From Daphnia carinata (taxonomy: Eukaryota; Arthropoda; Branchiopoda; Diplostraca; Daphniidae), in contig NC_081340.1 of NCBI RefSeq assembly GCF_022539665.2, positions 5,331,357 to 5,395,356 on the forward strand: a stretch of 64,000 nt of DNA, in the 5' to 3' direction. Position numbers and translations under genes: made by a program. Under the pieces are notes generated by a model that was not told where the DNA came from, did not search any database, and worked only from the letters and a program-made list of their open reading frames with translations. This document shows positions 1 to 8,795 of this stretch, in pieces (positions within the stretch are counted from its first letter, which is position 1; every line of letters starts with the position of its first letter).

Positions 1-180
1 TCCGAAACGTTACGTAATGCTTGTGTTTCTCAACTCTCAGCAAATTTGTCTTGGGCATACTTCGACGTTGATAATTGAATTGCATCACTTTCCAAATGTC
101 TTTTTAAACTCAGAAACCTTACGTTGATCTGCGTTTTTCTTTTTTTAAATCAAGATTAGAAATACGCATTTACCTGCCCT
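1..180 (-). repeat. Diverged repeat copy A (window edge)
   Basis: This stretch resembles 2480-2670 in the same orientation. Both open with an almost identical block around GTTACGTAA and close with CTTACGTTGA; between them lies a block with scattered identity. On the minus strand both copies can be read as a peptide sharing the signatures QRK(I/V)S(K/E)F and DAIQLS(V/T)SK. In this copy the two signatures fall in different frames, so it looks broken. The other copy lies just upstream of the SLC46-like gene, so this one may mark the upstream edge of a tandem gene copy outside the window. That last step is inference. Confidence 0.45.
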
Positions 181-551
181 AATTGTATTTGCTAATACGT
201 GATTTTGTAGATGTAAGCGGAATCATTGGATTTCCGCAACATGTACGCAAGAGAAAAAAATGGGAGGGCTGTTGCTATCAATTATTTCTCTCTTGCCGTT
301 TTCGAAGTATGGTTGCTTTGCTTGCGTGTTGTGTTACTCATCCGTCGTTTTGTTTTACCCATTTTTTTTTTTTACGTTAAATTTTGATTTAAAAATTTGG
401 GAACCACGATCGGGGTGGGTAATCCGAAACCACATGCATTGTACAACAACTTCCTGTTTTCAAGAGAATCTTTATTTTTTCGTCTAAACTCATCGACTTC
501 CTTCAAGAATTTCCTTTAATTTTTTTTTCTGCTTGTTGCTTTACCTCAACG

Positions 552-2086
552 TTAAAACGCATTGCTCTCGCTCCACTTCTCGGAATCTCGTTTCAATCTA
601 ATCAGCCCCATTAGCAAAATGCATGCAATAGCGCCTTCCACCACAAAATTGATCTGCGCAAAAAAAAAAAATAACGCCGTATTAATCAAAATTTTACCGA
701 GAATTCAAAAAGGAAATAATTGCGTACCTGTGGGAAAGAGTGAATGAAAGCGTTGTAAAGATGCGTGTACACCGACTTATCCACCGTCTGCCAAATGGCT
801 TCCATAAGTCCGAGAAATGCCAATATTTTGCCAACATCGCATTTGTCTGGTACGCTTGTTATGAGAGACCGCAGGGCTGGTTCGATGCTTGTTTTAAGAG
901 AACCTAGAAAAGCTGCAACTATCACCAGCCACCACACAGATGGCGCGATAGTGCTGGCTAACACTATGTTCCAGAGAGCGATAGATACCAATCCGAAGAT
1001 TGCGACAGTGTAATCCGAAAGGTGGTAAGACGACGCCACTCCGACCCACACAACCATTGCGATTAGATGGAGGAAGTCACTTGCTCCCGACCATGTTGAA
1101 AACTGGCCAACATCCCATTCGAGCACCACACGCGCCCACAAGTAAACCTGCAAGTAGAAATGAAGTTGTTTGCGTATGTTTTGGAGGTAAAAGAAAGGAA
1201 AAAGGATTCACTTGATGTCCGTGGGCAAGATAAACACCCAATTTGATTGCTGTAAGTAGAAACAAATAAACTCGAACGCGATGAGGGTAACGTTTAAAAA
1301 CTGTTTGGTACAAGTCGATTATAAATGGAAGGGTTTTCTCCTGCTGTATCGTTCCACTCGGCTTTGCGATGCTTTCTTTAACGACGGCTGCGGTAAAAAT
1401 GAGGCACATTGACCACAGGATGGCGGAGACAGCGAACACGGTTATGTAGCCGTAATTTTGGTACAACCATACACCGAGTAATGTACCCAGCGGTTTGCCC
1501 ATCGACCATACAGCGTCCATCCATCCCATTCGTTTTGTACGCCTTTCCGTCGTCGTGATGTCAGCTAAATAGCTGTAAACTGCCATGTTGAAAAGGACCC
1601 AATTTCCTGTTATGTTAATCGCAAACGAAGCAATGTATAGAATTTCCACAGGCCAGGATGGATCAAGAATGACGAGAAGGTAAACCATGGCGTAGACTAC
1701 GAATCCGCTTAGCACGATCACCATAGGTAGTTTTCTACCGTATCGATCGCTGATTGATCCAATCAAAAAAATGACCAGGACAGGCAAGATGCTGGCCATT
1801 AAGCCTTGATAATAGTGCAAATTATTTTGGTAGATTTGAACTGCTTTCTGATCGTAATGATTTTGGTCGTAAATTTTTTGAAATTTTTCTTTCATTTGTT
1901 TCTTTTGTTTTTCATTACCTGAATCTCCGAATGATTTCCATCGTCCATTGCCAAACAGTCTTTTTCGGTAAAATTAAGGTTAACTCGACATACGCGATCT
2001 AGTTGGAGCGTATCGGCAATCACGATGACATTTCCTTCGGCTACCATTTTCAAAAAGAGCATCGGCTCAAGGGTCACGTGACTCAT
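552..2086 (-). CDS. SLC46-like proton-coupled solute transporter (major facilitator)
   Basis: Coding exons are 1919-2086, 1212-1847, 728-1147 and 552-653, all joined in phase 0 by introns of 71, 64 and 74 nt; the protein is 441 aa. The SLC46 family includes the proton-coupled folate transporter and lysosomal or plasma-membrane carriers of folates and related small molecules. Seen here: an N-terminal LEPMLFL stretch followed by LQLDRVCRVNLNF, typical of SLC46; the major-facilitator signature GSISDRYGRK in the loop after the second membrane segment; about twelve hydrophobic segments; and a short hydrophilic tail ending SNAF. The last exon follows a clear polypyrimidine-CAG acceptor and closes the final membrane span. 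The paralogue and substrate cannot be told. Length fits the family (about 450 aa). The start is the first ATG before LEPMLFL. Confidence 0.9.
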
Positions 2087-2879
2087 CGCCTTGTTTCGTT
2101 TGTTTGCTAAATATTGGGGGAAAGAAATTGTGTATCAACCGATCATACCTTTTTTACATTTTGAAGACATTTCCGGTGCGGGCTTTTACACGTCCCCTGC
2201 TCTTTACGCTCGTTAGTTGTTTCGACTGTGATTTCTGACATTTTTACGTTCTTTTTGCTGAAAAGGCGGTTTTGCGAATGACAATTTTTAAAATAACTTG
2301 CATAACCTTATTTTGGGGTTTGTATTATTTGAAATGGGGCCTCTGCGGAAAAGGCTTTTACTGTGTTTTTTTCCCTTGCGTTTTTGTGATCTTTCGATAC
2401 CTCTGGTTTTGCTGAAATTATGTAACATTTCGGCAATAAGTTAAATTTTTGAAAGGAAACTGTTGGAAATTTACTTACTTCTGAAGCGTTACGTAAAGCT
2501 ATTTTCCAAAGCTGTATTTGGCTGTTTCTCGCAAACAACAGCACATTTTTCTTTGACATGCTTTTGGAAAAATACTTTTGACACTGATAGTTGTATCGCA
2601 TCATTTTTTAATTGCCTCCAAAACTTGGAAATCTTACGTTGACGTACGTTTTCCTTGCAACTTGTAGATATTCAGGCAAACTTTGTTGTTGAGCGGCGCT
2701 TGAGGCATTCCACTTTTTTATCAAAATTTGACATCCGTGTATTGCTGAAAAAAGGCCGTTTAAAGTATCAAATGGAAGCTTTCCCATGTAGTAAGATTAT
2801 TTCATTAGTGAAGCAGGCATAGTCTAGTTTCTCGCATTCCTTTGTTATAAATTTTTGCTTGTAAATCATGTTAAAAAGA
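2087..2879. other. Spacer between the SLC46-like and APOL-like genes
   Basis: AT-rich spacer holding the 5' flank of the SLC46-like gene and the 3' flank of the APOL-like gene. The only structure I see is repeat copy B (separate entry). I find no other gene. Confidence 0.5.
2480..2670 (-). repeat. Diverged repeat copy B, possible exon remnant
   Basis: This is the second copy of the segment at the window's left edge. Read on the minus strand it is open from about 2655 to 2485, with QRKISKFWRQ, then NDAIQLSVSK, then a Lys-rich stretch and a stop. The same signatures recur in copy A, so the similarity extends to the protein level. I do not recognise the family. It may be an exon or remnant of a tandemly duplicated gene. 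No convincing start or splice partner was found. Confidence 0.4.
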
Positions 2880-4347
2880 TTAATTTTCTCGGCAATCAAA
2901 AAATTGCTCGTCGTCCGTTTCTTCAATCCTTCCCGTGTCCGTAGAAGGAACTCCTATTTTTGCTCGAACATCACTGGGCCTGAAACATGGTTCGTTTTTT
3001 TTCATGGTCTCTTTACTAGCGTCAACTGTAGAGTCCATCTCTTTTTGAAAATCATTGGCCATTTTGTGCAATTCCTTCTCACTTGTGGCATCGTCCGATG
3101 GAACTTTTATTTCTTCTTCAAGATCATTTGCCATTTTTCGGAGTTCTTGTACTGTTGGAGTCTCTCCTGTTTCGTAGCAAATGCGTACCATGTGGATCAC
3201 GTCAATGACGATAAATGCAGCAGTTAAGGCACCGGCTGCTGTACGAGCAGTTTTGGTCATCGCCATTGGCGTTCCACGAAAAACAGATTTGATTTCCGTC
3301 GCTGCAGTTGCCGTGGTTGTTCTCGCTGCAGCCGCGGAACTCGTGTAGATGACGGCAAGCTTGGCCAGTTCGGGTCTTTTAAAGTAATTCAAGAACGCTG
3401 CTATTGCTTGTTTGATGCCCCGCATTTGAGTTATTACAAGAGAGCACGCATCAGCTAGGGCGTGCAACAGTTCCGGATCAAGTGGCAAAGGAAGTTTTTG
3501 AATTAAATGTTTGATTTGAGGATCTGCCACATGATTCACAGCTTTGTTGATCTGCGCATAATCCCCATTTAGGGCAAGCGTTATTAATTTTTGAAATGTC
3601 CCAAACAGTTGCATCCATCCTTGTTCCGATAGTTTTCCTAACATCTCCAACGTCGGACGAAAACGCGTAGCTCTGACCAAGTACTTTGAATCAGCTGTGG
3701 AGAGTTTTTCCAGGTGCAATAAGTGTTCCCCGAGTTCAGCCTTTAGAGACGTGAGCTCATTTTTGGAAATAAAGTAACCAGTTATGTTGGCTCCTGCGGA
3801 GGTTACGCCACCCAGTAGACCAGTGGCAGTTCCTGTGATTGTCAGGCCGAGAGATATACCGGCAGTAAAGGGAGCAGCGATTAGACCGCCAATAACAAGT
3901 AAACCCGATCCGATTCCGACTCCAGTTCCAACACGATCGGCGATTAGAACGTCATTGTGGGTTTTGGCTAAATAGTCCGCCATCTCTCTGAGTTTTTTTA
4001 TTATTCTTTGTCTTTCATGAAGTATTTCCTCAGATAAGTCTTGAAGCATTTTTAGATTTTCTATTTCATTTGGCAGTCTGTATAGAGTTTCGAAAATATC
4101 AAGGCTGTTAATTTCCTGAAGAGGAACTTCTGCATCGGTTGCTTGAAGTTTGGCATTTGCTGACATATTTGTGGCATGTTCAACTGCCTTGGTGTCTTCA
4201 CTTTGCCATGCCATTTTCCTAAACCAAACTTGAATTTAGGAAATGAGTTGATAGATCAAAACATGATGGATACCTGTTCGAGGCTGGTGTCTTCATAGTT
4301 TGACTTGCTTCATTTGGGCCAACAGAGACAGAATTGTTATTGCCCAT
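2880..4347 (-). CDS. Apolipoprotein L-like protein
   Basis: Coding exons are 4274-4347 and 2880-4218, joined across a 55-nt intron, giving 470 aa. A probable untranslated first exon ends at 4421 with a strong GTAAGT donor, 73 nt before the coding acceptor. Apolipoprotein L proteins insert into membranes and act in lipid and ion handling, membrane dynamics or innate defence. Seen here: an amphipathic helical region (about residues 60-115), then a Gly/Ala-rich hydrophobic hairpin (about 123-168) typical of the family, more amphipathic helices, a second hydrophobic stretch near residue 355 and an acidic Lys/Glu-rich tail. The start at 4347 gives MGNNNS, a fitting N-myristoylation signal (Gly2, Ser6); in-frame ATGs at 4296 and 4214 are alternatives. 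No cleavable signal peptide is seen, so the protein is likely intracellular. Confidence 0.85.
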
Positions 4348-4650
4348 CTGCAGACAATAGTAATCTTGTTTTATTTGCTCCTCGACATTTCCGCTGGCAA
4401 ACGTTATTTTGAAAACTTACGCTTAAAGATGAAATGCTCCAGTTTCTTCCAAGGCTTGCTTAACTGTCACATTAAAAATGGGTTTTGATAAACCAAGGAC
4501 ACTGCCGGGTTTTTCATCGAAATCCCAAAGAGATTTTCTCGGGTCGACTATTCTAAAATTTAGTGCGAAGATTCTACTATGGTAGTCACGCTCTTGGTTA
4601 ACCAAGAGGGGGAAAGACCTTGAAAAATTGCACAATGTTGTTGCACACAT

Positions 4651-4860
4651 GTTGTTTCTTGTTGCTACGTTTCCACTGACGTTCCGTCAACTTTTATTGC
4701 GAATCCTACTGTGAGCTTCACTGCTAGATGGCGTTGAATCTGCTTAACGAAGAGAGCTGGTTACCGTCGAAAGTGACAGGGCATTTTTTTGTAAACACTA
4801 ATCCCTTTGGGAAATAGTTCGATATCTCTACGAATGAATTGATCATCTGAAAAAAGTAAT
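4651..4860. promoter_or_regulatory. Shared divergent promoter region of the APOL-like gene and SELENOS
   Basis: The untranslated first exon of the APOL-like gene (minus strand, ending at 4421) and the selenoprotein S start codon (4861, plus strand) point away from each other across only a few hundred bases, so the transcription starts probably share this region. I see no TATA box at a convincing spacing. The position is inferred from gene layout. Confidence 0.4.
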
Positions 4861-5735
4861 ATGACGGAATCAGACGAATGGGCGACGGTGGAAACGGTAG
4901 TGGAAGACGACATGGATAGTACGTTTGAAAGAGCTTCAAGCAAGCGGGGACCAAGTGGCATCGAACAGAGTATTTTTGAGCAAAGTATGTCATCTAGTAT
5001 TTCAGTATTTTCGAGCCAATCTTGATTTACACTTGTGTTTGCAGCTCTTTCCGTCCTCATTAGTACCAATCCATGGCTACTTCTCTTTATTGCACTTGGT
5101 GTCTACTACCTTGTGCAGAAGTTTCGTTCTTCCCAGGTTATCAGCTCAGCCGAATACTCAAATCTTAGTAAGAAGGAAGTTTATTTTCATTGAAGAGGAA
5201 AAATTAGAATTATGGTTTTATTGACTCAGGTGCAGATGAGATCCTTGCAAGGCAAGAGGCTGTGGAATTAGCTAGAAGGCAAATGCAAGAAGAGTATGAC
5301 AAAAAAGCCAGAGAACACGCCAGTAAGCAAAAAGAGGTCTGTGTAGAACAAATTGCTTTGAGCTCCCACTTCATTTTTTCCCCTGCTATTTCAATAGAAA
5401 GAAGAACTTTTGCGCCAAGAAAAGTTAAAGAACCTGGAGAAGTATGGCACAAAGTTAGGTAGAAGCAGTAAAACTCTTGCAACAGAATCCAGTAATGACC
5501 AACTTCAACAGGGTGTCTTAAAAAAGAAATCTGACAAACCAAAGTTGAAGCCAGGTAAAATCATCACTGCATTTTGAAGCATTCAACATACTGTATTCTA
5601 AAACAGGCAAATTTTTAACATTGATATCCACATAATCATTATTCAGAGTACAATCCGTTGATGGGGGATGGAAGCAGTGGCGTATGCTACCGTCCGACTA
5701 GGCGTGGAGGAGGAGCTGGAGGTGGATGAGGTTAA
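4861..5735 (+). CDS. SELENOS: Selenoprotein S (VIMP), Sec encoded by UGA
   Basis: Exons are 4861-4984, 5045-5167, 5230-5336, 5398-5554 and 5647-5735, all in phase, giving 199 residues (human about 189). Selenoprotein S is an ER membrane protein that recruits the p97/VCP ATPase to the retrotranslocation machinery for ER-associated degradation, and its Sec takes part in redox chemistry. Seen here: an acidic N-terminus, one membrane span (about residues 48-68), a long Lys/Glu/Arg-rich coiled coil with ARRQMQEEYDKKA, the conserved YNPLMG block and the C-terminal Gly-rich tail RRGGGAGGG followed by UGA (5727-5729), Gly and a TAA stop at 5733-5735. The penultimate Sec position is exactly that of the family. 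A SECIS candidate follows in the 3' UTR. A plain ORF call would stop one codon too early. Confidence 0.97.
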
Positions 5736-5954
5736 AATGCGAAGGGGATATGTGCTGCGGGTATAGAACTTTTGCCGCAATAGTGTGATCGCTCCCTGGC
5801 TTATCGTCGTCTTTCCGTTGATGGAACCATGTCGTCACTAGTAGAGTTTTCCCATTGTTGCTTGGATAGTGTTGCCTGCGTAAACAACTCCTCTTCATTG
5901 ATGTAACCCTTTCTTTTCGGTAATATGCTATAACGCGAAGCAATATTTTGTTGC

Positions 5955-6030
5955 AATGTGCGCTCTAACGATGAAACCTTTGGCGTAAATGACTTGCTTC
6001 GTCATGGTTGAGGGTGGATGTAATAGCATT
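5955..6030 (+). promoter_or_regulatory. SECIS element candidate of selenoprotein S
   Basis: The core AUGA is at 5971-5974. It is followed by an 11-nt helix strand (5975-5985) and an apical loop containing AAA at 5987-5989, 12 nt after the AUGA as in canonical SECIS elements. The returning strand (6000-6009) pairs as UGGCG/CGUCA and AACC/GGUU around a small UU/U internal loop. GA at 6010-6011 completes the non-Watson-Crick quartet. It lies about 235 nt after the stop and before the poly(A) signal. The lower helix I is not clear by eye. Confidence 0.75.
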
Positions 6031-6051
6031 GCCTTACCGTTTGATAGGCCA

Positions 6052-6057
6052 AATAAA
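6052..6057 (+). promoter_or_regulatory. Poly(A) signal AATAAA of SELENOS
   Basis: Canonical AATAAA about 40 nt after the SECIS candidate and before the convergent CNRIP1 stop at 6289. It fits the end of the selenoprotein S mRNA. Confidence 0.6.
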
Positions 6058-6288
6058 TTAATCAAACAACACAACCAATCACTCGACATCCAGGACAGAA
6101 ATGCTACTAGATTCTTTTAATATAATTTGCACTAATATTTGTCGTTTAAAACTGATGAGATCTCGTTGTTCTTTGGAAATCTGATTCGTAGAGGGAAACG
6201 CAATTCTTTTGTTTGGAAAGCCATAATTGTGGGCGGGTGATTTCACTTGGCCAGCAATTATTTTAATTGCCCGTCCATTAAATGCTCT

Positions 6289-8795
6289 TTATCGGAAAGT
6301 GTCTTTAACTATTTTAATACTGTTGTTCTGCTGGTCGGTATGGCATTCATATTCGATCGAATGAACAGTCGTTCCCCAGTCACAATGTTGCGTGCTCTTT
6401 GCGTTGTAGATTTTGATTTGCAGTGTCGTAGTGAACTCGTAACCTCCGTCCATCTGGAAAAGGAATCACGAGATAAACGGGGACTTTCAGTTGACAAGTA
6501 AATCCATCAAAGCAAACATTCAGAGCGGAGAGAAATCCGCTATCAGTCCAACAGGGATTTCTCAAAAATGAGCTTTTGGGATTATGTCAACCGGGGACGA
6601 CAAGAGAAAACGTAACAAACAATGGATTTACCTTCACGTGCAGGGATACTGATTCTCGTTGTCCTTTCTTGGACGGCTGTAGATTGTCTAATTGAAAAAA
6701 AGCGGAATAGCTCGATGCGTTTTCGTCCTCCAACTTTGATGAGTTGTCGGTCACCTCGAGGGCTCGTTCCATTACGGCTATGCCTCTGTATTCATTTTTG
6801 TTTGGGAAAAGAAAGAAAAGCTTTTAATACTGGAGCAACAGCCGGCCACGTTTTTCTATGGCGCTGGTGCACTTTGTCGTGCCAATAAACCGTTGTTAAA
6901 GCCGCCGGAATGGTCAAGCGCATGGACTAAACGAACCCGGACGGGATACAGAAAAAAAACACTTGGCCGAGAATATAGTATATCGTTACGGACGTTGAAA
7001 GGAATAAGATCCAGCAGCTTAATGATCCATAAATGGTGAAAATGGGAATACAGAGAAGAAAAAAAAAAGGGGGCAGCCAAAAGAAAGAGAAATAGGAGAA
7101 AATCAAATGGAATGGAAGAGGCAATGAGTATTGATTTTGACAGTCTTGCCCAGCTCACATTTCAACAAAACTGTTCCTTTTCTCCCTTTTTATTTTCTTC
7201 TTTGTTTTCTCGCGGATTGTGCGAACGGATTGTTCCTAGAGATTATTTGACGCTAATTGTTTCTTTTGAAAAAAAAAAAAAAAATTCCTAGATTTTCTAT
7301 TCGTAATGGTAATCGTTTCGCCTGTTTCTCTGTCATTGTCCCACTATAGTTCTAATACCGAGAATGCCATTTGAAAGTTTGTGAGGCTGACTTCTTTTGT
7401 TATTGAAAACTTGTTGTTGGCATCTAGTCTGTCGTCGTATTGCGCGACATGCCATGAAGTGATCCATTGGCTTTTCAATCGATCCGTTGCAAATGGCGAT
7501 CCGTGACGTCACCGAAACCCTTGAAATTCAAAACACCGGGTCTCAGAATTTAGAAAAACAGTTGGGGTTGGGAGCCAATCTCATTTTCCCAGCGCTAAAA
7601 ACAAAAAGGGGGAAATGAAAGTCGACCATGTAGCGTGAAATTTAGTTGATTAACGAACCAGATTAGCTCCCTTTTCACCTTTGAAGCAATTGGCGTTTGT
7701 GGATTCATCTTCCATCATTTTCCGCCATTACTGCGAAAACGTTTGGCGAGTTAATCTAAAATCGATCGGTTCACTACCCGTTCGAGTTTGTAGCTATATT
7801 TACGACCACTTTAGACCGCACGTTCGGCTGTAACGAAGTAAACACAAGCGACCTGTTTTCTTCGCCCATCTTGATGCTTTATCCAGTCGATGCACGCGCG
7901 TCTGCAAAATAGGCGTCGACCGATCGATAGCGGTGAGTGTGGACGTCAAAGTCATCCAATATAACGCGCTACCTTTGAATGTACACACACCTTGATATAG
8001 ATCGCAATGCATTTAGAGGACTTCCATTTTGTTTGGTTTGGTATCCTTAGCAATGGCCATATGAATCAAATACTTGACGCAAATAGCAAGGGGTGCGCTA
8101 CCGAATGGGGGGGGGGGGTTATCGTTAGATGGGCGCGAAATTTCAAAAATTAAAGAGGCTCAGAATGAAATATGCGCGTCATACAGTTCGTCGTGTGGCG
8201 CACACATAGGGGGGGGATGAAATGGGCAAGATTTATTACTATAGGGTCGGGAGTCCCGCGGGAAAGGCCGACGGAAAAATTCAATGGCCTTTTGTGTAGA
8301 GGGAGAATAGGGCGCATGTGGAATTCGCGACGCCAAGATTAATGGGAGCCAACTCTCCCGTCTGTTGCCCCGTCGCCTCCTCTCTGCTCCTGTTTCGCAT
8401 TTCTTATTCAAATTGGCCGTACAAAATTGGGCCTTGGCTGTGTTTTATTGTACCAATTGCTTCACATTGATTTATGTGATGCAAATCGGCGTGAAATTGC
8501 ATTTTCGCGGAATAAATTGTAATTTTTTAAGCTAAGCGATTTCTTGACAACCAAAATTTTTACAAATTTCTGTTTTGCTTATTACCGCCCCCCTTTCTTT
8601 TATTTTTTCATCCAAAAGATATTTCATTTACCTGACCATTTTGGCGGGGCGGATGTTAATATCGAAGCGGTATTTGCTATCCGCAAGGAATTTGACTGTC
8701 CGCTGCTGGGCGAACCGTTGTCCGTCCATTTTGCAAAAAACGGGTTTGTTGTCCGGCTCCTTGTGGAGACTCAACGTCACTCGGAAGGACCCCAT
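6289..8795 (-). CDS. CNRIP1: Cannabinoid receptor-interacting protein 1 homologue
   Basis: Three coding exons, 8632-8795, 6632-6785 and 6289-6453, join in phase and give 160 aa (human about 164). In vertebrates this small cytosolic beta-sandwich protein binds the C-terminal tail of the CB1 receptor and alters its signalling and trafficking. Seen here: PVFCKMDGQRF in the first exon, matching the family's PVFYKVDGQRF; SYSAFFQLDNLQPSKKGQR in the second; and LQIKIYNAKSTQHCDWG with VHSIEYEC in the third, matching WQVKFYN...CQWG and VIEYEC. The first intron is about 1.85 kb and holds homopolymers but no further exon I can see; the second is 178 nt. The ATG at 8795 puts the conserved Arg-Val-Thr-Leu strand where the human protein has it. 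An upstream untranslated exon is likely in the GC-rich 8.9-9.4 kb stretch but cannot be fixed. Confidence 0.93.

Noticed and set aside
6145-6185. Second SECIS-like motif with ATGA and TGAT
   Set aside because: Only three base pairs lie next to the quartet, the AA spacing is wrong, and it lies after the AATAAA at 6052, so it is probably outside the mRNA.
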